Assembly (NCBI GenBank): GCA_031769625.1
Contig: JAUIMM010000688.1
Coordinates: 129,001-193,000, forward strand
Origin: Taudactylus pleione
Taxonomy: Eukaryota > Chordata > Amphibia > Anura > Myobatrachidae
Length of the DNA stretch: 64,000 nt
Reading direction: 5' to 3'
A program made the translations under genes and the position numbers. Below are positions 10,861 to 22,650 of the stretch, in pieces. Each line of letters starts with the position of its first letter. Positions within the stretch are counted from its first letter, which is position 1. Below the pieces are notes generated by a model. The model searched no databases. It was not told the DNA's origin and saw only the letters and a program-made list of their open reading frames with translations.

Positions 10861-11385
10861 GAGGTCAGCAGAGCCTCTCTCGTACCTGCATAATCTGCTG
10901 AGTGCATTCAGTTTCTAGCAACTGGGTCTTTTCAGTCTGGTGGTAGAGTCTCCGATATACCATACACGTGCTTTGGAGAGTTGATGTAGCCAATTCAGCC
11001 ATGTTTGAGCCTAGTTAATGCAGCTGATTTGGCCCTTTTTCTAGGCATCATGATTGTGTGCATATTAATTTTCACTCTAAACACATGCAAACACGCTGCT
11101 GAGGAAGTCTTCTATTTGATTCTTCTATTTTGGCCTGAGTTTTCTCCATGTTCGATTGTGTTTGGAAACACGATTTTTAATAAATCTGAGAGTTGTATTC
11201 CAGACAATGCAAAGTCTTAGCAAGTTCGTTCAATGGTCTATTAACTTCTATTTGCTTGTTTGGCCATCTGTTTGTGTTCGAATCATATTTTTAAGCCTGT
11301 GTTTGTGCAACCTAGAGATTTACTGAAGCCAAACTCGCACAAGAATGCACTCTCAACCAGACACGATTCTTAGTACATTTACCCC
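10861..11385. other. Right end of the Harbinger element
   Basis: Non-coding sequence upstream of the transposase, ending in the right terminal inverted repeat (about 11361-11385). An open frame at 11005-11220 on + has no domain signal and was not called. Confidence 0.5.
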
Positions 11386-13640
11386 TATGGGTAGAAACTA
11401 GAAAGTAGATGGAATAGGTAAGTAAGGGACAAGAGAGTAAAAGGATGGAGAATTGTTTTTTATAATACAGACCAGCAAAGATCTAGAATATAAAATGTGT
11501 ATTGGGGGTGCTTCTGCTGGGCTTCGAATCTCTGTTGTGCTCTCCTGTGCCCCCATGCTATGTTGGGGCCTTCATTGTCTCTAAACACCGGACCGCGTTT
11601 ACTGTGACCTGCTGTCTTGTGGGACTCTTCTCAGCACTCAGCAGTTCCTGGCTCTGGATTGTTCTCCGGTGCCTGCTGTCCTCTGGTAGCATCTCCTGCA
11701 TTGGGCTCTGTGACATTAAATCCCCGCTGTTCTCCTCGGCCTGCCGCCATACGGGAAGTTTGAAGCTGCTGGGCTCGCTCATTGCCTCTGAGTTCCATGG
11801 CTTTGGACTTCCGCTTTTGTTTCCTGTCTCCACTGTTTGGGGCGCTGGTGTCCGTTCCTGTCTGCCTCTTGCAGTTGCACATGCAGCTGAGACTGCTGCT
11901 TCTCCTAGCTGCTACTGAGGTGCTGGCTGTACTGCAAATTCCTGGGCTCACTGTGACTAAGGTATCCTTACCTTTCTATTTGTTTGATGCTCCAGTTATT
12001 CTACTCTTCACAGCTGCCCTGTGGAATTTTATTGCTCTCACACCTGCTGATGCTCTGCTGACCTGCTCCGATATAAGATGTTTCAGCTGTCGCCTCGGCC
12101 CTCTTGAGCCCTAGTCTCCTGTTCTATGCTACCCTCCGGACTGTAGCTGATACTTACTGTTACAGTCCTCTCTGCTCTGATTCTACCTTCTGTGTGTACC
12201 ATGGAAAAACTCCAGGCCATTACTGACTTTGGCTGGAGGGTGGCAGCTCAGGTGGTGGGACTGCATGCTGCATTATCTCTTTTACGCCAAGTTTTGTCAT
12301 ACAGGCAGGATGGGATTGCTGAGGCTGAGAGTGTTATTACCAAGCTGAACACCTTGGAATCTTGAATGGATGAAGTACCCAGAGGAATTTGCCATCATTG
12401 AAAGAGATTTTGTTACAAGCTCATTTTATTCTTACCTTGCTGTTGACCAGACCTGCTGTATATCTCCACAGTTTCTTGCAAACATTTTCCATTATGTGGA
12501 TCCTGATGTTGCTCTTTGTTTTAACAGGATTAGTAGCTTGTTGAGGTTTGGAGGTCGGATGGTGGTGGTCTTCCAGAATTTCACTGCAGGTGCTCAGAGG
12601 ACTTTGGCATGGGTCAGCTCACATACCCCAAGACGGGATGACCCTCCATGACTGATTTGATGTGCATTTGCTATCCAATATACTGTTATGGTTTCTGTGC
12701 ATTTGGCTTATTGTCATTTTTTTTTTCTTTCATCTGTTTTTTCATTGCTCTGTTCTTTATATTATTTAAATCCGCCTCATCCTGTATACAGATTTTTTTC
12801 TTCGTTCGTACTTAATTGCCTCCAAGGTTTTGATCTGTTATGTAATTATTTTTTCATTTTCCTGCAAAATCTTTGCTAGTTTGGGTACGCTATCCTATAC
12901 ATTATTTTTGTGAGTCTTTTGTCACCTCTTCCTTCGATCGTGGGCAGTATACACCTTGACCTTTGGGTACTCTAGAATAGTTGCCCTAATGTTTTCATAG
13001 TATAGAATAGTATAGAGTAGTTGGGAGCGGGGTTTGTTAGGGGATCCAGGTATGCAGTAACCTGGGGGTATGGTCATACAGGGTGAAGGACCCTTGGTGT
13101 TTATTATTCTGTTATCTATGTTTGGAGATAATGGCTAGTGTGTACTCTGTGTTAATTTCTCTGTATTGATTTGATCGATTGCTTCACACCAGTCTTCCAT
13201 AGATAGGTGCACATTAGAGCAGCTCGGTTTGATGTTAGGTTCTGGGGTATAGCTGCATTGCCCTGATCCTTTCTATAAAGCTGGGTTTATACTCGTCACA
13301 ATGCTACTCATCATTCTCCTGGATTTGTGTTGTGTGGGCCTGAAAGGTACCTTCTTCATACTATTATCCTGTAAGGGATATTATCCTGTAATGTCTGTTT
13401 TGTGTATTCCCTGACAGTTACGCATTGTTTTGAGTTACTGAGCTTCCTGTTTTGATCTGGCCTGTCACATTTATTATCCTGTGTGTTAGCGTGTCTTTAT
13501 ATCTGTCCGAGTGCTCTGTGTTATGCCTTCTATTATTGTACACTGATCATGTCGCCCTGATATATTGCTTATTTATTTATTTTTTTGTGGATGTAAATTT
13601 AAAAAATTAATATACACAATTTAAAAAAAATATATATATA
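11386..13640. other. Intron filled with unclassified repeat-like sequence
   Basis: No exon of the zinc-finger gene was recognised. Bases 11500-12360 are GC-richer and carry open frames without known domains. The best-looking one starts at 12201 (ATG in context 'accatgg') and runs 54 codons, reading 'MEKLQAITDFGWRVAAQVVG', then stops. The final part (13560-13640) is AT-rich with 'atttatttattttttt', like the end of a retroposon. A decayed plus-strand LINE would fit, but I cannot show it. Confidence 0.3.
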
Positions 13641-14000
13641 AAAGGTAATTACTATGGGGAGTACCAAATGGAAAATATAATGTGGAATATGCTCACTGTC
13701 ACTTCAAATAAAGGAGGATAATATATACATAAAAATAGGGAGAAGTGGGAATAAGATAGTAATAATAGTATAATAAGGGTTACATAGGTGGATGGATGTG
13801 GGATTAGGTAAATGGAATAGGTGATGCGGTTACATTACACTAATAGGACAATAGTGGAGTAAACAGAAGTATAGATAAATACTAGGAAAATATAATTAGG
13901 CAGTAAGAGTGCAGACAGAGTAAATTGTCTCCCATGGGCTGTAGGGAGTGTCCTGAACACGTTTCACCATCTGTTTGAGGCTTCCTCAGTGGGTTCTTTT

Positions 14001-15029
14001 TTTTTTTTTTTAAACAATAATTTTTATTGAATTTTTTCAATTTTGTTTTTGTAAAGACATACAAGTAAAAAGAGAAAGGGGGAAAATATAACAAGGGGGA
14101 AATACAGGCAATTGTCAATCACAATATAACATAAAACTAACAAAACAGAATCAGTGTATGACCTACACAAACAGTAAAAAACACTCCATAACTCCCATTA
14201 TACAAACCAAAATATAGAACACACCTAAACTTTGATATATCAATGTGTGGTTATTGGAAGACATGGATCCGTCTTTATAAATTCATGCCAGCTGAACCAC
14301 TTAATCATTGGTGAGTTAGCAGAAGAAGAGTAAGAGCAATTTAAAGTTTCCATCCGGAAACTATAATTTATTTTGGACTTTATCAAAGATGGGGGGAGGC
14401 TTATCCTGCTTCCAAAACTGGGCAATAGCTGCCTTGGTAGCAATAAATACATGGCTAATAAAATATCTATGGTGGGTGGGAACATCATCCTGAAACATAT
14501 GTAAGAGAGCAGTAGAGGGGGTAAGAGATAGCCGCAAACCTGTGACCTTCAGGATCAAATCTTCCACCTCCAACCAAAGAGAGCGTATAGCAGGGCAGTT
14601 CTAAAAAATATGGAATATCTCGCCTATTTGACCACATGCACGCCAACACAAATTAGATTGAGTAGGCCAAATTTTGTGTAATCTATCAGGTGTCAAATAA
14701 ATGCGGTAGAGTAACTTCACATACATTTCAATATGTGAAATACATCTAGACATTTTAAATACAAAAAAGAAAAGTGTAGCCCATTCATGCGAGTCCAGAC
14801 ATATATTTAGGTGATATTCCCATTTAATAATGGCCAGTGACTTGTCCGGTTCTTCTGCTGTAAGCATAAGGGAGTACCAAAAAGATATACCTCCTTTGCG
14901 TGAAATTGAAGATATTCGTGAAAATACATGGGGAGGAATCATTTTCGTCGAGCCTGCTAAATGCGAAAGGACTGTATCCAATGTCTGACTTGAAGAAATG
15001 TATAAAAATCTCTAGAGGGAATGGAAAAA
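14001..15029 (-). mobile_element. 5'-truncated L1, ORF2 C-terminus
   Basis: It has a poly-T start on +. Complement-strand frames at 14601-14981 and 14361-14573 encode the end of L1 ORF2, including 'CWRACGQIGEIFHIF', the cysteine/histidine-rich end of the protein. Near-identical sequence 'gtg(g/t)gttctttt' flanks both sides (13989-14000 and 15030-15041). Copy A shows the uninterrupted site near 3375. The frames are broken. Confidence 0.8.
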
Positions 15030-15079
15030 GTGTGTTCTTTTTTAAGACTTGTGTTATTTTATATTTTTGCTTTTTTTAG

Positions 15080-15191
15080 GGTAAATATGTGACTAATATT
15101 AAAGAGGAAAATATAAAGAAGGAAGAAGAGACAGATGTGATGGGTGATCAGCAGTGTAAGGAGGAGGAAATCCCTACAGATATCAGCACAG
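15080..15191 (+). CDS. Zinc-finger gene: acidic linker exon, second copy
   Basis: It has a T-rich acceptor ending 'tttttttag' and a 'gtgagt' donor, 112 nt, phase 0 to 1. It encodes 'GKYVTNIKEENIKKEEET' and 'QQCKEEEIPTDIST'. The frame is open. Its end phase fits the finger exon at 15520/15523, 330 bp downstream, so this is the copy most likely used in the transcript. Confidence 0.8.
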
Positions 15192-15522
15192 GTGAGTAAT
15201 AATCACTTATTACAGAAAATACTGACTTACTGCCCATGTCTATGTGTGGGGAACTCTGTAATCATTTTAGGCTTTTATTTTTATTGGGTGAATTCAATTC
15301 TAAGCAATGTCTGCATAGTGCCGTCTGAGTCCCTTGTGGATAGCCGGTACCGAGCGGTCACCAACATTGAGAGGATAGAGGGGGTGGAGTTTTTAGTTTA
15401 GTTAACCCTTTAGTGCCTGCTACAGTTCCCAGCCTCTTTTCCCAGGTCATCAGTGTTCCCAGAAATGGATTTTATGGTATGTATAAAAGTCCTTTTATTT
15501 CCATATATTTTGTACTCAGCAG

Positions 15523-16421
15523 ATGGACACAGCAGAAGAAATATCTCAGAGGAACATCTCCGTTTATCGCCAGATGATAAGATAGAAGATAACGGCTTTA
15601 CAAGAGACTCTCCAGGAGAAAACGCTATTACCCCAGTTATACACCTGGTACGTCACAGTGCAGCTATGCCATCTGATTCTGGTTGCCATGAAGAATCTTT
15701 CCCAGTTGGAACAGATATTGGTCAATCTATTTCATCTCTTATAGAACATGGAAGTATTTTATCTACTATAACTGATGAATGTATTACAGAGAACACAAAG
15801 CTGAAAACCCATCAGCCAGCTAAGGCTGGTGAGAAGCCATTTTCATGTTCTGAGTGTGGGAAATGTTTTGCCAGAAAATCAGATCTAGTTAAACATCAGA
15901 GAAGTCACACAGGTGAGAGACCATTTCCATGTGCTGAGTGTGGAAAACGTTTTACTCATACATCAGATCTTTGTAGACATCAAAGAATTCACACAGGGGA
16001 AAAGCGGTTTTCGTGTTCTGAGTGTGGGAAATGTTTTGCGAGCAAAGCATATCTTGTCAGACATCTGAGTGTCCACACAGGGGAGAAGCCATTTTTGTGT
16101 TCTGAGTGTGGGAAATGTTTTGCAAGGAAAACACAGCTTGTTTTACATCAAAGAACTCACACAGGTGAGAAACCGTTTCCATGCTCGGAGTGTGGGAAAT
16201 GTTTTGCGAGGAAAGCACATCTTGATTTGCATCTGAGTGTCCACACAGGGGAGAAGCCATTTTTGTGTTCTGAGTGTGGGAAATCTTTTGCAAGGAAAAC
16301 GCATCTTGATTTACATAAGAGAACTCACATAGGTCAGAAACCATTTCCATGCTCTGAGTGTGGGAAATGTTTTAGTGAGAAATCAGTTCTTGTTGTACAC
16401 CAGAGAACTCACACAGGGTAG
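15523..16421 (+). CDS. C2H2 zinc-finger exon, seven fingers, premature stop
   Basis: The acceptor 'tactcagcag' offers two AGs three bases apart, so the exon starts at 15520 or 15523; both keep frame and change one residue. About 105 residues of linker ('[19 protein letters not shown]', '[12 protein letters not shown]') precede the fingers. From about 15838 come seven complete C-X2-C-X12-H-X3-H fingers with TGEKPF-type linkers, ready to bind DNA in the nucleus. A TAG at 16419-16421 replaces the Glu codon of the next linker. Two more finger units follow in the same frame to 16595: one complete, and one whose first zinc-binding His is Arg, ending 'HTCEK' and stop. The protein is thus shortened by two units at most. 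The target is unknown. Genes of this family are often nuclear repressors, but no effector domain is visible in the window. Confidence 0.85.
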
Positions 16422-16595
16422 AAACCATTTTCATGTACTGAGTGTGGGAAATGTTTTACAGTGAAATCAAACCTTGTTACACATCAGAGAACTCACACTG
16501 GAGAGAATAAATTTTCTTGTTCTGTCTGTGGCAGAAGCTTAGGACCAAGACATACTCTTCTTAAACGCCAGAAAGTACACACATGTGAAAAGTAA
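16422..16595 (+). pseudogene. Former C-terminal fingers beyond the stop
   Basis: In-frame continuation of the finger exon after the TAG. Finger 8 has all four ligands ('CTECGKCF', 'HQRTH'). Finger 9 is degenerate ('CSVCGRSLG', Arg in place of the first His). The natural stop is at about 16593-16595. Confidence 0.8.
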
Positions 16596-16661
16596 TTTCC
16601 TGATATACTGGACACAAAACAGAGTGGCACCAATACTATTGTAAATTGAGTTGTTTTTAAT

Positions 16662-16667
16662 AATAAA
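16662..16667 (+). terminator. Polyadenylation signal AATAAA
   Basis: AATAAA lies 241 bp after the premature stop and about 67 bp after the older stop of the finger exon, in a T/A-rich context. Confidence 0.55.
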
Positions 16668-18079
16668 AATGGTAAAAAATATATGCACAGAATGTATATT
16701 TAAAAATCACTGCATTATGATGGTCACATGGAATATTAACACATTATAAATTTAATTAACATCCACAGACATAGTTGTAATCTGTGTCACCAACATATAA
16801 GATTTTGTTTTCTAGGGTGAGATATATAAATGAGGCCCACTTGCTGGAGAGTGCTCCTTTTATAGGAGCTTTCCCAACTTGGCAAGTGGCTGAGAGTCAA
16901 TTTCTTTTTTACCCCTGGTAAAGGACTTGTATTTTATATGATTAGAGGTGGTGTCGGCCAGGCCTTGGCCTACAGCTTTAAATGTAGGGCCTTGTTACAA
17001 TGCAACATCCACGGGAAAACATGCCAATCAGTTCTCTTGTAATCAGTGACATCACTGTGGTGCATCATGAGCTGATCACCTGCAATCTATGGAATGACCT
17101 GTGTATCAATGATAGGTGTGCTATAGTGTGGCTACGTGTAATGATTATAACATGGGACTAGTTCTAGAGTCCTAGTTGTCGCTCTTTGTGTACAAGTGAC
17201 ACACATTGCTTTCCTATGGTATATAATGTGCTATAGTCTGTGCAGTGGCTAATGCAATTTGTGTCAGGCCGAGTGTGATGTAATTTTGTATCTATACTAT
17301 GTATTCCCTATATAGTGTATAAGTAGAATAAGTAACAGTACACTGCATATATGGGTATGGCATACTCATTTATGGTCTACACAAACATATCGCAATAAAA
17401 CCTGTGATTACCGCCAAGCTGGCTGCCTGTTCTTCTTACGGTTGTTTATAGAGTAAAAAGTAACAAAGAATGAGACAGGGAGAGGTCTAACTTATGGGGG
17501 AGACAGCGGGGGCAGGAGAGGATAAATGCACAATGGCAATGGCAATTTATCATCTATTTTAGTTTTCCCTGTTGGCGATCATATAAATAGGTTTCTATAT
17601 TTGTGTTATTTCCTGGACTTCAATACAAGCACCATATCGTCCTCATGTGCAATCTCCAGGTATGCCGTCACCATGTCCACAGCAGAAGGTCCACATTGAT
17701 AATGGCCACATGGTTACAATGTTGACATCATTAATGGCGAAACCTGCACAATGTTGACCGTTATGTCAACATTTCCATTAGGGTTAGGGACAGTGTTACA
17801 TTAAAAAGACTGTCGACATTTCAACAATGGCGATATAACAAACAGTATAACTGCTTTTGGGTGGGATCATCTCAGATACCTGGAGGTGCTCCAACAAGCA
17901 CAATCACAGTCCCCACCCACCAGGTAAATGGTCCACAGTCGTGTCCCAAATATCCTAACAGGAATAGCATCCTCCAGTCACTGCTTGGGGATCACCTCAT
18001 CCTCCCCAGTTACCACCTTACTCGGGTGATTACCCTCCTCTACTGCATGGGCACACCATTTTCTATTTGGCTGGATCCT
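16668..18079. other. Intergenic, no gene seen
   Basis: No exon or RNA gene was recognised. Bases 17640-17830 repeat 'gttgacat' and 'tgtcgacatt' motifs seen in old frog repeats, but no boundaries could be set. A possible LTR end near 17390-17420 ('caataaaacctgtg') is not supported by a second copy. Confidence 0.4.
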
Positions 18080-18247
18080 GGGGGTAGATTTACTAAAGCT
18101 TCTAAAACAAGTGGTGTTACCCATAGCAACTCATCAGATTCTAATATTTCTCTGTTGTATTCTACAAAATGATAGACAGATTTTGGTTAGTTGCTATGAG
18201 TAATGCCACCACTTGTCTGTTTTAGGAGCTTTAGTACATCTACCTCT
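18080..18247. mobile_element. Harbinger-type MITE
   Basis: Inverted ends: left GGGGGTAGATTTACTAAAGC, and the complement of the right AGAGGTAGATGTACTAAAGC. The inside is also partly palindromic ('gttacccatagcaact' against 'agttgctatgagtaa'). It is 168 bp with no coding capacity. The pattern matches a common frog MITE ending in TTTACTAAAGC. Confidence 0.75.
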
Positions 18248-18599
18248 GGGAGAGCGGCCAAACTGCAGGATAACTAATTTGGTCTGTCCCCAGTGGAACT
18301 ATTACTGGTCTGTAGCTACATCAATGAGTCCAGTAGTAGGATTGGGGTAAAGGGGCACTAAAATAACAGGTTCACCCTTCCAAGTGTGTTACACATGGAT
18401 CCAATGTCTTGGAGGGGTTATGAGACACATAACACTTGGGTAACCTGGTTAGAACAAAATAGTTGTGACTTGATAGCTCATGGAAAGAGGGGTACCAAGG
18501 GGTTTGACTTTTATTACATGACCTGCTGCCATGGTTTTGGCACAGTTCTATATTATTATGCTGTAGTAGAATAAATACTTAGGTTTTAGAGAACAGGTA

Positions 18600-21500
18600 T
18601 CCACTAACAGCTGTAACCTCTGAATAATACGTTACCCTATACGGAAACGTTGGATCGGAGATAAATAAGTGTTATGGTAAGTATTTAGAAAAAGTTCTGT
18701 GTATATATACTTGCCGTCAAAGTATTCCTAGAAAACCAAAGAGCCTTGTCAAGTTGTTCCATACTTAAAGTAGGGAATTATATTAGCCATCCCGCCATAC
18801 CTCCTGAAATCGTGGTGTGATCTATAAGCTCCCTCAAGAAAGTATAGTGTATCGATATGGCTTTATGAGTAGGTACTTGCCTACTCAGTAGCTGATCCAA
18901 ATTGTTCTCCCAATCCTTATCTGAGAAATGACCCAACAAATGTGATACATAAAAACGTACTTGTAGAAAAGCCAAAGGGTATGGGCTTACCACTGCATAT
19001 GTTGACATTTCAGAATATGAAAGGATACGTTTATTGTTCCGGGAAACCAGAGAGCCACCATTACCTATTCCCGCCACCCTCCACAAAGTAAAAGGGAGAG
19101 CAGCCATGCCATCCAAGAAGTTAGGGTTTCCTATCAAGGGTAGATATAGGGAATGGAATGCAGTTAATCCTGCTTTATACCTTTAAGACAGTGTTTCCCA
19201 ACCTTGGTCCTCAAGGCACACTTAACAGTCCAGGTTTTACTGATATCCTTGCTTGAGCACAGATGGTTTAACCAAAATAACTCAGGTACTAATTGAGACA
19301 CCTTTGCTTAAGTATGGCTATCCTTAAAGCCTGGGCTGTTAGTATACCTTGAGGACTGTGGTTGGGAACCCCTGCCTTAGGATATGCCAGATTTTTCTGG
19401 TTGTCCAGAGAGGTGGTTTTTGAACTTTGTGAATCAGGAATTTCCTGGTCATGGTGGAGAAAGCAAATCAAATCAATAGTACCTAAAAATTCTTGGAGGT
19501 TTTGTGAAGCCAGTCCCTTAAATGTCTCAAAAGCGCTGCATGATTATGCGTTTCAATATTTGGGAAATTGATGCCTCCATTACTCTTGGGTTGGTTTAAC
19601 TTTCCAAATAAACTTTCGAAATAGAGCATTAATCTGTTGTATGTCTTTCTTGGTTAAGATCAATGGAAGAGATTGGAGTGGGTACAGCAAACGAGGTATG
19701 GCAACCATTTTTAATAAATTAGCCCTTACCAAAAAAGAAAGTGGTAACCTTTCCCATTCTTTGATATTTCTATTCAATGTTTGTATAGCTCGGTTTACTT
19801 TAAAACTGTATAGATTAGCATGGTGTTGAGGTAAAACTATACCTAGATATGGAATATGGGACGTGGCCCATTGGAAGGAAAATCTATTCGCCCAAGGGGG
19901 ACGTATTTGTCTATTATATAACATTGCTGTCGATTTGTCCATATTTATACTAAAGCCCGAAATGGAGCCAAATAGATAAATTTTATCAAGAATTTGGGAA
20001 AGAGAGTGTTCAGGGTCATGAATATATGACAGAATGTCATCAGCAAAAGCTGATATTTTAATTTCCTTATGACCAATCTTGATACCTTTTAAAAGTTGCC
20101 CAATTTTGAAGAGTTCTCTGCAAAGGGTCTAAAGCTTAGTTAAACAAGAGAGGAGATAATGAGCACCCCTGATGGATCCCTCTAATTAAAGTAAACTGTG
20201 GACCTATTGTGCCATTAATCAATAGGGATGTGGAAGGATCAGTATAAAAATATTTTATTAAATAATAAAGGCTGGGTCAAATCCCCGTAGTTCCAATACT
20301 CTGAAGAGCTGTGGCCAAAGCACCATAGGGAATGCCTTATTGGCATCCAAGCTAAAAAGCATATGTTGTTTTCGCAGGAGAGGTGTTAAAAGATATTATT
20401 GAGGCTAATGAAGGGCGAATAGTTTTGTTGGCATGGCAGTCCTGAACAAAACCTGACTGATGTTCAGATAAAATAATAGGTAAAATATTCTGAAGGCTCA
20501 TGGCCATAATTTTGGCCAAAAGTTTGAAATCTGTATTTAATAAACTGGCTTATAACAAGTTACTAAACCAGGGTCCCTTTCATGTTTAGGTATTAGCATC
20601 GTAAATGCCTCATTAAAAGTAGTTTACCGAGAACTCTTAGTATGAATCTCCCTATACAACTCCAACAACACAGGAGCTATATGTGGTTGTAAAATGCTGT
20701 AGTAATCCTCTGATAGACCATCTGGACCGGGTGATTTACTATTAGGGAGACGAGAGAAGGCCATATTTACCTCATCCATAGTTATGTCTCCAACTAAAAC
20801 CTCTTTTTGCTCCGGAGTTAAGTGCGGTAGCACAGACTCCGTTAAAAAATTATCTTGAATCTCCTGCTCCACTGGGGAAGAACAGAATATGGTCTCTTAA
20901 TATGTCTGGAATTCGGCCGCTGTATCTGGAGACTTAGTTAAAATTACTCCTGTGGAAGACTGTTTTAAAGAAATAATAGTGTGTCTTTTTCTAAATGGTT
21001 TAGACATAGCTGCCAGTAATTTTCCTGCCTTATTGCCCCATCTATAATATTTATTCCTAGTGTAGTCCAATGAATGCTTAGCTTGTGTCGCCAAGTAAGT
21101 CTCTAACAACCTACGTGTTTGTTTATATGTTTGCATTGTCTCCTCGGAGGGTTAGCTGTATAAGCCTAAAAGGAGTCAGACATGGCCGATCTAAGTGAGT
21201 TGTACTCTGCCCTGCCTTCCTTTTTTTGTGTGAAACATAGCCAATAATGTGCCCCTTCATAGTAGCCTTAGATGCGGCCCAAAAGAGGACTGGACGATCC
21301 CAGCATTCCAAATTATCGTCAATATAATTTGTCCACTGATGGGTCAAATACGATTTGAAATCATCAGAGTTTGCTAAATAATGAGGGAACCGCCATATAA
21401 TATCTCCCTGTCTCATATGGGAATGAGTCAAGGCTATAGACACAGGGGTATGGTCAGATATGAGTATGTCATGTATGTCTACTCGGGAGATATGTGTCTT

Positions 21501-22080
21501 CAAATCATCTGATACCAGAATTTTGTCAATCCTAGAGAGAGAACCATGCACCATTGAAAGGCTTGTACATGTTCTGTCAGTAGGCTTCAAAACCCTCCAA
21601 GGGTCCTCCAAAACAGGATCAACTGTAAAGGATTGAAGCATTTGGCATTGTGACAATGGAAGTCTTGGTGCAGGAGGCGACTTGTCTACTAGAGGGTCCT
21701 CTACCATATTAAAGTCTCCTCCTAATTTAAGGGGATAGTTATTTCGTCCCTGCACAATTTGGCCTAGAGTCTGGATATATAAATGAGTATTGACATTAGG
21801 GGCATATAAATTTACCAATGTATATTTTGTTTGGAATATTTCCACATCCATTATAATGTAACGACCCTCCTGATCCACGGTTTGTGATAGTATTGAGACT
21901 GCTAAGTCTTTTTGAAACCATATGGCCACTCCCAAGACTCTCCTATGGAAAGAGGCTGATATACATTGACCGATCCATGGAGTTTTTAATGAATTATCCT
22001 CGGTTGAGTCCCAATGGGTCTCCTGAAGAAAAACGACATCTGGTTTGAGTCGTTTCAAATGAGTTAGTACCCTTTTCCGT
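18600..22080 (-). pseudogene. L1 ORF2 (endonuclease / reverse transcriptase)
   Basis: The endonuclease domain is nearly intact at 22058-21123 ('KPDVVFLQETHW', 'LGGDFNMV', 'ISDHTPVSI'), as in APE-type nickases. The reverse transcriptase follows: 'SKSPGPDGLS' near 20700, a decayed stretch 20100-20620, then 'SAFADDILSYI' with the catalytic Asp pair intact (about 20037-20048), and the thumb region at 19942-19580. Beyond the hAT MITE the C-terminal part resumes at 19137-18778. Stops and frame changes fall between these blocks. Confidence 0.82.
19189..19374. mobile_element. hAT-type MITE
   Basis: The ends are CAGTGTTTCCCAACC and the complement of GGTTGGGAACCCCTG. The flanking octamers 'ctttaaga' and 'ccttagga' agree at 6 of 8 positions, a decayed target duplication. 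The interior is palindromic ('tcctcaaggcacac', 'gtccaggtttta'), matching a widespread frog MITE. It interrupts L1 ORF2. Confidence 0.82.
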
Positions 22081-22650
22081 TTTATAGGCGTATGTAGTCC
22101 ACCAACATTCCAGGAAACAACAGCTAGGGGCTGGGGTGGGAGGGGTGTGGGAAAGTTAATTCTAGAAGATCATATGGCTACTCACCCCGTTCACCCATAG
22201 ATATTCTGCAGAGAATTTTGTTCATAGTGTCCCACCTGGGTCCGTGCCGAATACTGAACCTTACCCTACACAGAATTGAGTTGAATACATTAGAAAAACA
22301 TAATAATCAGAAACAGAATCGTGACCATATTTAATAAGCAGACAACTTATTTCACTGCACCTCCTACTTCCATTTTCAAAATTTTCCATCTTAACAAAAC
22401 TATAGTGGGCACCCACTAAATTTAGAGGCGTGCACTTTAACATTTTTGACATATCACATAGGAAAAAGGGGAAATAGAAAAAAAAAAGAACACATTTTAG
22501 GGAGTTATCCCATAGAGAGTGTACATTATGAAATTCAAAAGAACAAACACATTTCAACTACCCAAATATAGTTGAAATATTTTGTTTCCTGCTCAGGCAG
22601 AGCTTTTCTAAACTAATAACATTTTGAAAATTAATCTTGGAGAATAATCA

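Larger units (their letters stand above)
4268..11385 (+). mobile_element. Near full-length Harbinger (PIF) transposon
   Basis: The left end GGGATAAATTCACTAAGAAT and the complement of the right end (GGGGTAAATGTACTAAGAAT) match in 17 of 20 positions and both continue into 'CG(T)'. The outer triplets are TAA on the left and TAT on the right, close to the TWA duplication of this superfamily. Inside are the two genes expected for Harbinger: a Myb/SANT-like DNA-binding gene on + (5253-7433) and a DDE transposase on - (9055-10860). Nested inserts are a hAT MITE (4398-4745), another Harbinger-like MITE (7774-8632), a palindromic MITE (9476-9628) and an L1 fragment (9927-10274). Without these it would be about 5.7 kb. 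It lies in the intron of the zinc-finger gene. Confidence 0.85.
13641..15217 (+). repeat. Duplicated zinc-finger intron/exon block, copy B
   Basis: This is the partner of copy A (see 1-3565). It lacks the L2 LINE and hAT MITE present in copy A and instead carries an L1 fragment at 14001-15029. Homology runs through the 112-nt linker exon and about 26 bp past its donor, then stops. Confidence 0.8.

Noticed and set aside
11502..12114. Open frames of 90-138 codons on both strands
   Set aside because: No domain, no splice or start support, and overlapping frames on both strands; composition explains them.
17340..17460. Solo LTR end near an AATAAA
   Set aside because: No second copy, no TG/CA boundary pair and no target duplication could be found.
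19289..19471. Small gene at the hAT MITE edge
   Set aside because: The frame spans the MITE end and L1 sequence; chance only.
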